Assembly: GCA_002150815.3 (NCBI GenBank)
Contig: NDFF03000038.1
Coordinates: 186,001 to 250,000 of the forward strand
Origin: Grammothele lineata
Lineage: Eukaryota > Basidiomycota > Agaricomycetes > Polyporales > Polyporaceae
Length of the DNA: 64,000 bases
Direction: 5' to 3'
Shown piece after piece: positions 46,454 through 58,600 of the stretch (its first letter is position 1; each line of letters opens with the position of its first letter). Under the pieces are notes generated by a model that had not been told where the DNA came from, made no database searches, and saw only the letters and a program-made list of their open reading frames with translations. The translations under genes and the position numbers were made by a program.

Positions 46454-47459
46454 ATGTCCTCGACCATTGAGTCCGTGATTGGGTTCTGCGAACTCACTGC
46501 TAAGGAGGCCGCGGAGGTGCGCGAATATCACGCCATATGCCCAGACATTGCGGAGGCTTTCCTCCGAATGAAACTGGACGACATGGAGGAAGAACGATAT
46601 CGCGCTCAGAGCGTGGTTTACGAGGGATCCGACTCCGACGACTCGGACACAGGCGACCCAGACGACACCGACTCCTACGCCTCAAGTTCCTGTACCACGG
46701 CGGACTTTTTGTCTGATGACGGCGACGACGACGACGACAACGACAACGAGGAAGACGAGGAAGATAATTCAAATGCAGTAAGTTCTCTTCCCGCTACGAT
46801 TTTGTACGTTTTGAAACCGATACTGAATATTCTCCTGGCATAACCCCTCAGTCGGATGAAGAGGAGGCAGACGAGGTAGAAGATGATGGAGTCGAAGAAG
46901 AGGCGGAGGAAGCTGAGGAAGATGTAGAGCTCGAGGAGACCCAGGGTGAAGAGGATCCCACTCCCGCGGCCACAGCGCATCCTCCACCGGTCCAGAGGCT
47001 TCCCGGCCGGGGAACCACCGCTCAAATGCAGAGAGTCGTTATAGTTCAACCCGGCGGCCACAATCCCACCGTATGCGGGATCGAAGACTGCTCCGAGCAC
47101 ATCGACGTCTCATATATGCAGGAGGCAGTTTGTCACCTGAAAGCCCACCACTTCAACTCAGTGTGTACTGGAGGGTTCAAGTGCTTATATTCAGACTGCC
47201 AGCATGTGGCAAAGAACGTCAATCTGGTAATCAGGCACTACCTCAAAGATCATCTCGGATGGCGATACGAGTGCCCTTCGATGGGGTGTAGAAGCACATT
47301 CACACGATTCGACAAATTCAAGGCACACGTCGAAAACCGCGGTAACACGGCAGGGCATATGACGGGTACGTAGGAATTCTGCCGCCCGTACTCCATGGGA
47401 AGATATCTCACAAAAATGCTCTCACAGAGGCTGAAGTTGCGCGATTCCTCAAAGGATAA
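46454..47459 (+). CDS. Acidic C2H2 zinc-finger protein A
   Basis: Three exons (46454-46777, 46852-47365, 47428-47459) give 289 residues in one consistent phase. The N-terminus has TAKEAAEVREYHAICPDIAE and AFLRMKLDDMEEERYRAQSV, then long acidic runs (SDDGDDDDDNDNEEDEEDNS and EEEAEEAEEDVELEETQGEE). Three fingers follow: VCGIEDC with HLKAHH; KCLYSDCQHVAKNVNLVIRH with LKDH; and CPSMGCRSTFTRFDKFKAH with a long H-x9-H spacing. The tiny last exon adds EAEVARFLKG after HMT. C2H2 fingers usually bind DNA. The acidic region could contact histones or act as an activation domain; both are inferences. Two related genes and several broken copies lie in this window. The ATG at 46454 is preferred because sequence upstream is not conserved. 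Confidence 0.75.
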
Positions 47460-50003
47460 ACACCAGGAACAAACGCGGGTTCTGGCGTCCGCGCATCTAT
47501 CCCCTGATTCCGCCGCTACGCCTCCACAGTACGCCTCCACAGAAGACTACTGCACCCCGTGCCCCATCGACCCACACACTCTCGGACAGCGAAACAGAAG
47601 CGCATCACGCGTCGTGTGGAGCCCCATCCGTGATCGACCGTACGCCATACGAAGCTGTATCCCACCGCGGCTTGGGCGGACAGTCTACCGAACACCCCGA
47701 ACCCGTAGGCCATCGCCGTTGTCTCGCAGGTGAATCCAGCCCCAGGGCCCATGCCCACGTCTCCAGCGGATGCTGCTTCGACGTCCGCTTCGTGTTTGCA
47801 AGGAATAGCTGTCCTCCGGTGCCGTAGTGTCCTCCCGCTTCGCTGCCTCACTACAGTCGTTCCCCCTCCTTCCAGATGCTGGTTGCCCGTGCCACCCCCG
47901 TGCTCTACCTCCAGAATACCCGTCTCATGTTCTACACTATCACCACCATCCATACGTTTACATCTCATGCGCGCTTCCCCACGGATCCTAATAGGATGTC
48001 CACTGCTCTCTCGCTGTTGTAACGATTTGCTGCAGATCCTGAATCTTTGTCGTCGCGCTATCCGTGTTCCCGTTTTGCTGATACCCCCGCTGTATCCTGT
48101 CAACTCCACGAATCTCTTCTGAGCCCCGCTGTACTTTCCCCCTATAATCGCATGTAGATGTTTGGTTTTGCGTACTAACCAGCTTGTGTTACTGTACGTA
48201 ACGTGTTTCCTGATGTCTGTACCGGAGTGTGCTATACTCACATCGAGTTGATGTTTACGTGCCCCAACGCTCGGCTTATGGATGTTCTCGCGTATCCCGG
48301 GGGAAGGTATGTCACCTGAAGAACGCGGATCGAGTGCTACGCATATGGGGAAACTGGATGAAACTAAACAAGATTTGCCTAAAACACGCTGTGAGATGGG
48401 ATAAGATAGAATCAGAGGATGTGCCCACCACGCCTGGCTTCGTATGTGGTTTGAATTGCAGAGTATGACGAACGGCCTCGAGTATCTCGTCCATCAGTCT
48501 CCTACTCTTGAAACGCGCTCCGGTTTATATGCAAGATGTATTATGAGAGCATGTGCTCAGAGCTATTAAGATGGTGGAACCTAAGATGCGCTTTCTTCGC
48601 AAGTGTAAAGCGCCTACGAGAACACGCGGCCTCGCGCTGGTGCGGCGCGTCACTGGCATTGCAGGTTCATGCTCAGGGTCATATCATGGATGATCATGAT
48701 GCTGGAAGCTGATGATATAAGATTTCCTGTGAAGAGGACGCTATGTATGCCGCACGCTTCTCAGTAGCTAGCCTGTAGCTCGATAAGTCCCTTACTCACA
48801 ATGAGCTACAAGCACAGTCAACGCGGAAGACACCACATGAACTACTCGAGAGACCTAGTACATGCATTGACGTTGACACAACAATAATGCTTCACCGTTG
48901 CTCACAGGCGCCGCTCCAAGCTTCTGACGTTGCTAACTCGGACGCATGTGGGAGCTGCTGAGATTGAGTGAGAGCTTAGTCGAACGGAGACAGCTGGATT
49001 AGAACCTTTGTTCCTAACAACCCGCGGGAGTGAGGAGACTTTGTGTGTAAGCGTAAGTAATATATACGAGTGTACATATGTACATACTTCGATCTGATAC
49101 CATGAAATTTCCAGCATACGACTCGCTCCAGAGCCGCTAGTGAGAGGACGCACGGGCTGCTCACGATGCAGGCGCCCTTCGGGTGTTGCCGAGAAACTGT
49201 ACAGTACCCCGCCACACGGGATTGGGATGCCAGAAAGCTGGGCGGAGGTTTCAAACAGCTGTCCTTACGAACAGTACTGGGACGTCCTAGAACCGCCATC
49301 TTCTACAGGTATATGAACAGAACTTTTTTGGATGGGAATTTGAAGAGCGATCCTGACAGATGGGAAAAACAGGAAATGCTTCAGCAGCGGTAGTTGTGCG
49401 GAAAGCAAGACACGAATGCGACAAGCTGCACATTAAAGCTGCGTCTTCTTCCCTCGTATTTTATATGCAAGTATCTGGTAACGATGAACACGAGGAAGCC
49501 GTGCAGTCATCTTTGCGAGGAGATGACTTACCTCAATGCTTAGCTTCAGCCTTCGAGTCTCGACTCCGTCGATTGCCCACTCACCACTGTTCTGATCCCT
49601 TGTCCATGAAGGGGTCTTCTTTGACAAAACCAACCTGCGAGCCTATAGAGACCAATTATACCTTTGAAGGTAGGGTTCAGGACCTATCTACGGACGAAGG
49701 AGGTGGGTGGGGGACTGGGACTGCCTCGGTGCGTCGTTGCCACCCTGACCTTAACATTGGGAAACGTCCTGCGCATACTCGAACATTCAGGTTTTCATAC
49801 TTGACTGTGGTCTGAGATGCTCCATACATGAGTTATGGCAGTGAATTTTACTGCAGGGTGAGGTGATGGCTCACCGAAGCAGAGCATTGAGCATCTTCGA
49901 AGTTCCACGCTGTTCACGAAATCAGAGTTCTCCGTTTCAGTGGACAGTAAGTGATTCATCACGCGTCCTAGTACTGTCTTGGATATACGGAAATGTTCGC
50001 TGG
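47460..50003. other. No gene recognised
   Basis: Open frames at 47395-47733, 47516-48241 (-) and 49360-49815 overlap or lack recognisable features. Part of this may be 3' flank of zinc-finger protein A. Confidence 0.4.
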
Positions 50004-51298
50004 TATAGCTCAGTGAGTAAGCCGCAGGCATGTAGCGATTGGTAAGACGTGCCGTTCTGTATGGGTAGAGACGTAAATGGAGCCCTGTGTGCAGCCGACA
50101 CGGTGCACACGACTGACAGGAGCATGATGCCTCTTATCCTCCGCGGAAAAATACGTGAGATATGTTATAGATTATGGATGCCTTGAACTGACGTTTTGCT
50201 AACGTACTGTTGGAGATGACGGCACTTGTAGTGTCGCTTGTAGCGCACCTAGTCGTGTGAGCATGGACCTATGGGAGATAAGTGAAAGAGGGCACGAGAG
50301 TTCAACATGGACGTCCAGGCATAAACTCCAAGGTGAAATCTATATCATGGCTGGAAAATCGTGTTCACAGAACAGACCGCGGCTATAATCTCCGATAGTG
50401 CTACGAGATTTCAGTGCTGCACACGCCAGCCATGAATCACTCGTCCGCCAAAGTGCGAGACAGAGAACACATGGGTATGTCGCTGTGGCCGCTCTGTTGT
50501 TCTGTCCTTCCTACTTTTCGCATCCAATTCTTTCATTGTAGAACCCTCGGTGGCTCCATACAACATCTCATCTGTGCACTCTACACGAGGATAGAAACCC
50601 ATAGATATGGATCACAATTCTGAGCGTCGACCGCCGCGTCTCTCCGTAGTCCCCATAAAAGCAGAGGCTACTCCAAGATTTGCGTATACTTTCCTCCAAA
50701 CGCGTTATGGAAGGACACTTACACAGAAAGTTTACTGACAAAATAAGTACATACACTCCATATGAATCAGCGCAGGGAATCATAGAACGTCCGTGACGAT
50801 CTGGTGTGGGTCTTGAATTAGTGGTTCATGAGGATCGAGATGTGGTCAATCCGCCATGGTAATCTGGAGCAGTTGACGACTTGAATGAAGTGGCAGCCCA
50901 TTGGATAGAGGCTATGAGGAGCGACAGCACTTCCTCGGTGAGTCAAGTCGCGCGTGTGAAACTATCTATAGGGAACTTACCCAGGAATCGACTAAATGTA
51001 GTGTCCTTGAAGGCATTATTGTTTCGGGGCTAGCCTTACGTCGTGATTGTCTGAGATTTGGGGTAAAGCTACTGTGAGTCTTCTCTTCGTACTTTCTCCA
51101 GTAGCTCGACGAAGCAGCCTCCTAACTATCCATTGTTGGGAGTGTACAGTGTCGATTGGGGAACATCTCAGATGGTCTGGCGGAGGACATGAGACCTGAG
51201 GAGCCGTGCATGTATTCTCTAGGGAGATACGATCCATTGTTCCATACAGTCACAAGCAGCGTATTGTTGCGAGCGCGTCATATGCTCGTGTTTGTTCC

Positions 51299-51305
51299 TA
51301 TAAAT
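51299..51305 (+). promoter_or_regulatory. TATA box of zinc-finger protein B
   Basis: TATAAAT, 116-122 bp before the ATG, followed by GGGCGAGGTTCACAAC. The duplicated gene has the same element in the same context. Confidence 0.6.
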
Positions 51306-51420
51306 TAGGGCGAGGTTCACAACCACACAGGCGCCTACTCGCTCTCCTTCCTCCCTTCCACCGTTCCCGCCCCCTTCCACCATTTCCCCTCCCTTCCCCT
51401 CTCGTATACAACCCTTCAAA

Positions 51421-52471
51421 ATGTCTCGCATTCTTACTGACCGAGTCAACGGCAACGTTGAGCGGGCCTGGGACCCTCTTGTGGAGATCGAAGCTTCAGT
51501 CAAGGGTAACAGTCAGTACCAGTTGATGGTAAGTCGCCTCCCATTTGTGTTCGTTCGGGTTTTGAAGAACTACTCGTGAAATAGACGTGGTTTTACGACG
51601 ATGATAACGAAAACGAAAAGGAGAACCAAGCTCTCCTCAATACAGCAACACAGACGGTAGCCACGGAAGTGGAGGAGGAATACTTGACGGATGTGGTGAG
51701 CATTCTGACTTCCGCCCCCACACCTAGCCCTGACCCAACCCTGTATAGAACGAACGCAGTGTTGTACATGCGCCTACTCCGTCCCCCAAACCATCAACCA
51801 AAAGGGCCAGGAGTGTCGAAAGACACTCCGATGTACCCCCTTCCCTCACATCCCGTCCAGCAAAGCGGGCTCGTACAATCCAGGACGCCACGGGCAGTGG
51901 TCAGGTTCGCCTCCCAAATCGCACTTCAGAAGAACAGCTTCTGGCCTTCTACCGAGACACCAAGACTCAGACACACTGCGGAATAGAGGGCTGCGAGACA
52001 GTCGTTAGCTCGCGAGAGCTTTCGAAGTCTCGCAAACATTTTCAGAGCCACTTCGAAGCGAAAGAAGGATCTGGAGATGGAGAGGAGTTTACAGATAAGG
52101 GAGTGGAAAGCACATCTTTATGTGGACTTTGCGGCCAGGACAAGACCTCCCCCCAATCGTCTCGGAAGGTCTACGAGAACCTCTCGAGCCTTCGCAGACA
52201 CCACGAGGCAGATCATCTAGGGTGGAGGCTGGCTTGCCCATCCATAGGATGCGGATACGAAGCGCCGCGCGCAGATCTGCTCAAAAAACACATTAAATCC
52301 AAGAGCGGGATAGTGCCAAAAAGAGGCGGCAAGCCTCATATGACAGGTGAGGCCTCTTTCGCATGTTCTCGTCCTGGTGTCACGCTGACGGATGTGCTTA
52401 CCCAATAAGTCGACGAGTTCGCTCGAGAGTTGGCAAGACACTCGAACTGGCGGACTCAAACACTCAAATAG
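51421..52471 (+). CDS. C2H2 zinc-finger protein B
   Basis: Four exons (51421-51528, 51585-51695, 51749-52346, 52410-52471) join in phase to 292 residues. Exon 1 is MSRILTDRVNGNVERAWDPL; exon 2 is short and acidic. Exon 3 holds a basic stretch (KRARSVERHSDVPPS, RPAKRAR), then RLPNRTSEEQLLAFYRDTKT. Three finger-like units follow: HCGIEGC with HFQSHF; LCGLCGQDKTSPQSSRKVYE with SSLRRHHEADH; and CPSIGCGYEAPRADLLKKH with an unusual H-x15-H. The last exon adds VDEFARELARHSNWR after HMT. Reading through that donor would instead stop at 52406-52408, but the spliced end matches the paralogue VAEFAQELAKHSK. It likely binds nucleic acid in the nucleus; targets are unknown. It lacks an acidic exon present in protein C. 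Confidence 0.78.
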
Positions 52472-54301
52472 CGGAACCCTTGCCCCTCGCCACCCGTTTC
52501 ACAGTGCGAACCGTCGCAATCGGAACGCGACCTCGATTCCTGGGCGATATCCTCCGAGCCACCTCTCTTCCTCGTCATTCCGTCGTGCCTTACCTTTCGC
52601 TCGCCCTCTTCCTTCCCCGACCGTGCGATGGATCGATACCCTGACATAATCCACCTCCATGGAACCCCCGACAAAGGCTCCGGACTGGACGATCGTCGAT
52701 TCGTCAACGACGGTACGCGGCTATCGCCTGAGGCACCCACCAGAAGTCAAGATTCTCGCCAGCGCGAGATGTGGTCTGTCGTGAGCCACAGAGTCTCCGC
52801 GCGTCCATATCCGGCTTGCCAGTCCCATATCCCCTTTCCATCGTCGTGCTGTTTTATATCGCTAGCTTTTCCTACTGCTATTCCTACGCTGCCTGCTCAT
52901 CCCCTCCGCCGTCTTCCTTCCCGTTATCCCGCACCTTAAACCTTGTCGTCGTCATCGCTTTACTTATGAAGCCCCTTTTCCTCGTATGTCATGCTATCAG
53001 CGCTGTCACACATCCGCACACGTCTCACATTGTCTCACAAGTTCGCTTTCATTCGCTATCCCCTGTATCATTATACGTATATATTTCCATGCTGTATCGT
53101 GTCTGTGTTGTCCATATTACGCTGTTGTTCCAAATGCTACACTTCTGCTGGTTGAACGTGTCTGAGCGACACCCGCGTATCAATCCGTTGTGAGCGAGAG
53201 GCGTACTGACCACCCGAGAAGGGTAATCGGCAACAAGGGTGATGTCGAAGTAACGTTGTAGTGCGATGCTCATCATATGAATCCCTTGAGGCAACGATCC
53301 ACCGGCGATCGATTGAAGCCTCACTGGTACGTAGCGTGTGAATATAGCTCAGTGAGTACGCCGCAGGCATGTAGACACTGGAAAGACGTGCCGTTCCAGA
53401 CATATATGGGGCCCTGTGTGTAGCCGACACGGTGCGCCCGACTGACAGGAGCCTGATGCATCGTATTCTCCGGGTCAAAACGTGGGATCTGTTGCACGTT
53501 CAGTGATTATGGATGTCTTGCACTGGCGTGTTACTGACACACTATCGGACATAACGGAAATTGCAACGTTGCTTGTAGCGTATTTAGGCGTATCAGCATG
53601 GACTTATGGGTGGGCGTTTTTGTATGAAAGAGGACGCGAGAGCTCACCATGGACGTCCAGGCATGTGTCCAACTGGGGGACTTAAAATGGCGGCTGAGGA
53701 GGATTGCGATGCGATCAGTTTTCTGTCGTGACTTGGAGGCAGTTGATGACTAGAGTGGAATAGTGACCTATTGGATTGCGGCTACGAGGAGCGACAGTAT
53801 TTCCTCAGTGAGTCGCGTCATGCAGCATGAAACTATCTATGGGGAGCTTACCCAGGAACCGACTATAAGTTGTGTATTTGAGTGCATTAGTCTGCTTATC
53901 GTGAGCTAATCTCAGACCGGAATTGTTGAAGTGTCAGGGAGAGGCCACGGTATGTCTTTCCTTCAGAAGTCTTCCGGCAGTTCAACGAAGCGGTCCTCTG
54001 ACTGTCTGTCGCTAGGCGTGTACAGTGTCGAGTGGGGAGCATCTCAGATGTTCTGTTCGGGGGCCCGCAAGACCACGCAGACTGCCTTTACCGAGACGCG
54101 ACCAATTTCTGCGTAGAGTCACGGGCAGGGTGTTGTCGTGGCGCGTCGTATGCTCTTGTTTGTCCCTATAAATCGGGGCGAGGTTCACAACTATACAGGC
54201 GCCCATTCACTCTCCTCCCTCCCTCGCGCCGTTCCCCGCTCCCTTCCCCGCTCCACTCTACTGTTCCCCCTTCTCTGCCCTCCCAAATCTAACTATCGAG
54301 A
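52472..54301. other. Duplicated non-coding DNA between zinc-finger genes B and C
   Basis: The first 850 bp match the DNA behind gene C (55676-56600), including the run TCATTATACGTATATATTTC and ATCCACCGG-type text. The rest (53343 on) matches the DNA before gene B. The open frames in it do not look like genes. Confidence 0.6.
54167..54173 (+). promoter_or_regulatory. TATA box of zinc-finger protein C
   Basis: TATAAAT, about 130 bp before the ATG, followed by CGGGGCGAGGTTCACAAC. It is conserved with the copy before gene B. Confidence 0.6.
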
Positions 54302-55675
54302 ATGCCTCATATTCTTACGGACATAGTCAACACCAACTTCGAATATGTTTGGGAAGACCCCCTTGATGAGATCGAGGCTTCACTTCTGGGCGACTGCCAG
54401 TACCAGATGATGGTAAGTCTCCTCCCATTTGTGTTCCTCCTGTATTAAAAGTGATTCCCGTGCCACAGACCTTGTTTGACGAGGAAGAAGAGAAGGAGAA
54501 CCATGCTCCCCCCAACGCGCCGACGTTGCAGGCACCGCCTGCTCTCCCCTATGCTCCATCATTGAAGGGCGATTCTCCAGAACCGCCGCATGAAACCGCA
54601 GCGGACGAAGACAGCGGAGAGGAATGGGGCTCAGAGTGGGATGAAGATGAACTGGCTTGGGAGGTATATCTTTCGAACTTTTGTGTCTACCTAGGACCCC
54701 CGTACTAAAATATGTACTCGTAGGACGCACGTTCTGAAGAGGATGACTGCGATGGGGAAGATCCTATTGTGGATGTTGTGGAGGATGAACATGAAGAAGA
54801 TCAAGCTCCCGAGGAAGAAGAAAGTTGCATCGAAGAGGACCAAGTGCTGGACGACGATGACGTTTCCAGCTGCGAGTCTGAAGACGATGCCTCGGCAGTG
54901 GAGGAGGAAGACTTGACGGATGATGTGAGTATTCTCACGCATATCCTCACACATAATCCTAAGTTTATTCTGTACAGGACGACGCTGTCATCTCACACGA
55001 GCCTACGCCGTCCCCAATAAGGGGAACGAAAAGGGCCAGGAGTGTCGAAAGACACCCCAATCTACCCCCTTCCCCCACGTCCCGTCCAGCAAAGCGGGCT
55101 CGTGTGAGCCAGAATGCTACGGGAAGTGGCCATGCTCGCCTCCCGGATCGCACTTCCGAGGATCAGCTTCTGTCGTTTTATATCGACACGAAGACTCCAA
55201 CGCTCTGCGGAGTGGGCGGATGCAAGACGGTCGTCAGCTCGCGCGATCTGTCTAAGTCTCGCGAGCATTTTCAAGCCCACTTCGAGCTTGAAGATAAATC
55301 CAGAGCGAAATCGAAGGGTAAAGCGAAGGAGGCGGGACGCACGTTCTCCTGTGAGCTCTGCTGCGGAAAGTCTCCCCGATCACCGAAGAAAGAGAAGGTC
55401 TACAAAAACCTCTCCAGCCTTCGGAGACATCATGAGGCAGAGCACCTCAAGTGGAAGCTGGCTTGCCCATCAAGAGATTGCGGTTACAAAGCGCCGCGCT
55501 CAGATTTGCTGAGGAAGCACATGGAAGCCAAGAGTGGGAAGGTGCCGAAGAAAGGCGGGAAGCCGCATATGACAGGTGAGGCCTCTTTCGCATGTTCTCG
55601 TCCTGGCGTCACGCTGACGGACGTCACTACTAAGTCGCCGAGTTCGCTCAAGAGTTGGCAAAACACTCGAAGTGA
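54302..55675 (+). CDS. Acidic C2H2 zinc-finger protein C
   Basis: Five exons (54302-54412, 54469-54663, 54724-54924, 54978-55575, 55635-55675) join in phase to 381 residues. Exon 1 MPHILTDIVNTNFEYVWEDP is clearly like that of protein B. Exons 2 and 3 are strongly acidic (DEEEEKENHAPP, EEWGSEWDEDELAWE, DVVEDEHEEDQAPEEEES). Exon 4 has KRARSVERHPNLPPSPTSRP and RTSEDQLLSFYIDTKT. Its fingers are LCGVGGC with EHFQAH; FSCELCCGKSPRSPKKEKVY with SSLRRHHEAEH; and CPSRDCGYKAPRSDLLRKH with H-x15-H. The last exon adds VAEFAQELAKHSK. It is the best-preserved member of the family here. The open frame past the HMT donor continues to 55967 but is not conserved in the paralogue. It is presumably a nuclear DNA-binding or chromatin protein. 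Confidence 0.8.
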
Positions 55676-58600
55676 CGCACTCAAACAGTCAAATGGTGCC
55701 GCCCTTGCCCTTTGCTACGCGTTTCACAGTGCGAACCCATCGCCATCGGAGCACGTCCTCGGTCCCTGTGCAATATCCTCCGAGCCACCTCTCTTCCTCG
55801 TCATTGTGTCGTGCCTTATCCTCCACTCGCCCTCTTCCTTTCCCGTTCACGCGACGCATCGATACCCTAACATAATCCACTTCCACGGAACCCCCGACAA
55901 AGACTCCTCACTGGACGACCGTCGATTCCTCAACGACGAAGGCCGGACGTACATAGCTATCGTCTGAGGCATCCGCCAGAAGTCAAGATTCTCGCCAGCG
56001 CGACGTCTGGCCTGTGGTCGTGAGCCACGAAGTCTCCGCGCGTCCATATCCGGCTTGCCAACCCCAATCACATCAGCGTCCCATACCCCCTATTTCCATC
56101 GTCGTGCTGTTTTGTATCGCTAGCTTTTCCTGCTGCTCATCCCTCCATCTACCCCTCCCTGTCTTCCTTCGTATTATCTGGTTCCTTACACCTTGTCGTC
56201 GTCATCGCTTCATTACGAAGTTTCCTTTCCTCACATATCGTGCTATCCGCGCTGTCACGTATCCGCACACATTTCACGTTGTCTCACAAGTTCGTTTTCA
56301 TTCGCTGTCCCTTGTATCATTATACGTATATATTTCCGTGCTGTATTGTATCTGTGTTGTCCATATCACGCTGTTGTTCCAAATGCTACGCTTCTGCTGG
56401 TTGAACGTGTCTGAGCGACGCCCGCGCATCGATCCGTCGTGAGCGAGATGCGTGCTGACCACCCGAGTTGGGTGATCGGCGACAACGATGGACATCGAAG
56501 TAACGCCGTAGCGCGATACGTATCCTATGTATCCCTCGAGAAAACAATCCACCGGCAATCGATTGGCGGTGTCGACGAAAGCCTCATTGGTACGTAGCAT
56601 GCGCAAGACTTCGTGTCTCGCGCGAGGCATTGGATCACCGAGAGCAGCATTGACTACCGGGAAGTAGTCGGACCGTACGATCGACCAGATTCACCAACCG
56701 ACTAGCACGAACAGACACGGTATACGCAACCGTTGAGTGCCACGTCGCGGCCAACCGTGAACAAGGAGTCGTCCCCATCCAGCGCTCGACGGCACTGATC
56801 GCTACGGACGGGCGCACCAGACCTGCGCGCTCCAGTATCTGGAAGCGCGCGCGTACAGTCCGCGGTCAGCATTAAAGCACACGGTACGTCTCATCCACGC
56901 CCTGCACGCACGAAAACGCGACGCGATCAACCGTGAAGTAGCTATCGTGAACCAGGATGCCTCCACGGGGGCATCCTGACTCGCGAAGTACCGAATGTCG
57001 AAGGCCGGTAGCACGTACGTCCCAGCAGAGCGCACGGACACACATCCACGCAGTGAGTGCGCAAGCGCTGCACGAGGCGACAGAGATTCTGGGTTGTACC
57101 CACCTGAACGTCTATGCCGAGATCCTGTGGTCGCTTGTGGGTCCAAGAGAGGAGCCGAAGAAGACGCGCAGGCAAAGCGGAGGTTGCGTTCCGCTTACCA
57201 CGATCCGATTGATATCGCGAAGGCCTACTAGCATGATCAGCGCAGATACAGGAGAACCTACCACGCTGACGACCGTCGCCGCCACGTGTACGCTTGAAGC
57301 TACCGAGAGAGCATCCTGACGTCGACTAGACGTAAGCAGTAGGAAGGCTAGAGAGGGACGGAGAGAGACGAACCAGTTCGACCGGTATGAGGTGATCAAG
57401 AGTAGGGACGACGTACACTCCATCCGCTCTGAGGAAGAGGCTGAAGTACGCATGGCTGAAGAGCGAGGATTAGGGATAGCGCAGGAGGACAAAGAGCTTA
57501 CGCAGGATCTGAGCACGATACTCTGGGTAGAGAGGTGGTCTTGGGCAGAGCATCGAGTTAGAGCATATCGCCCTCATCCATCAACACGTATGGAGGTTGA
57601 ATTGCTCGTATAGGGGAAAGAGAAGGGTCGAAACACCTTCTCGAGAGGGTTTCAGAGGAAAAGGCACAGGCCTTAATACACGCTTTCGAGGCATGTTGGG
57701 GGAATGGTGTATAGATTGATAACGAGGCGAGACACACCACGAGCACGACACATGTTTCTAGCTATGTTCACAACGCTCCGGGAATAGTCGAGACGTGGAT
57801 GATCTTGAGAGGGGCCATAGCAACGGCGGCGGCGGCGGCGGCGGTAGTGACGGCGAGAACTTGCTACGTGGCGATCGAGACAGCTTACGCAGCCGTGAAA
57901 AGTCTGCAGATGAGGCGGGGTAGGAGACTGAGGCGGATGAGCAGTCGATTAGAATCGCTCTCGTCGGGTGGGTCGCTACCAGGTCGCCAGGGGTAGGAGG
58001 AGATGGTGGTCGGCGGAAAAGGTGCGAGAGCGCCAAATTTCAACCGCACGGACCCTTGTAGCTCTCCTCCTTCCACAAGTACTCCTGGAATAACAATGAG
58101 CTCAAGATAACTCCAAGGACAAGTCTAACTTTCAAGGAACGCACCGACGATCTTCAGTTTACCCGCTCCAAGGGGTCGGTAGCTACAATGAGCATACCGA
58201 ACGCCTCCTCTGTGAGGCGGTTCACGACGCCTTTTACTCCTGCTCATCCTGAATAGAGGGCCGACGACCACATCGATGCTCCCAACCTCTTCCTTCCAAC
58301 CCTTCATGTTCCACATCCCCCATAGCAGCACGGAGGAGCTACTAGCTAGGTCGGATGGCACACCAGGGGACTTATCTCTCGTAAGTCATTGTTCTAACCC
58401 TAACCCTACGATTGACCATCGTCGGACGAGCGAGCTGATCAGTAGAGTCGATGGCAGCGAAAGGAGAACGTACCGAGGGAGCACGGAGTACTTCAGGCAT
58501 ATAACATAACAGGCTTCTTATAGGGTCTGTGGACGCCGCGTCCTAGGCAAAATCTTCGGTAAACATTGTGTACGTGACCCGGAGAGTGGCACGCTACCAC

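Larger units (their letters stand above)
50004..53342 (+). repeat. Tandem duplication, unit 1 (about 3.3 kb)
   Basis: Unit 1 begins with TATAGCTCAGTGAGTAAGCC (50004) and unit 2 with TATAGCTCAGTGAGTACGCC (53343). Shared blocks in the same order are: the spacer near 50080-50140; a block with GGACGTCCAGGCAT (50309); the promoter with TATAAAT; the whole zinc-finger gene; and about 850 bp behind it, up to ACTGGTACGTAGC (53323). Unit 2 carries the equivalents in the same order. Confidence 0.8.
53343..56600 (+). repeat. Tandem duplication, unit 2 (about 3.3 kb)
   Basis: Head-to-tail copy of 50004-53342; see the evidence given for unit 1. The copies differ in many places and in the number of acidic exons of the enclosed gene, so the duplication is not recent. 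The duplicated sequence ends at about 56600, shortly after TACGTAGCAT. Confidence 0.8.

Noticed and set aside
45950..46843. 297-codon open frame as the start of zinc-finger protein A
   Set aside because: The part before 46454 is not conserved in copy d, and the frame after 46777 reads into an intron with a good donor.
55104..55967. 287-codon open frame with a long unique C-terminus
   Set aside because: A donor at 55576 conserved in all family members, with an in-phase last exon, explains the end better.
57818..57842. Trinucleotide GCG run coding for alanine or proline repeats
   Set aside because: Simple-sequence slippage; no gene model around it.
58394..58405. Two telomere-like TAACCC units
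   Set aside because: Too short to indicate a chromosome end or a fusion point.
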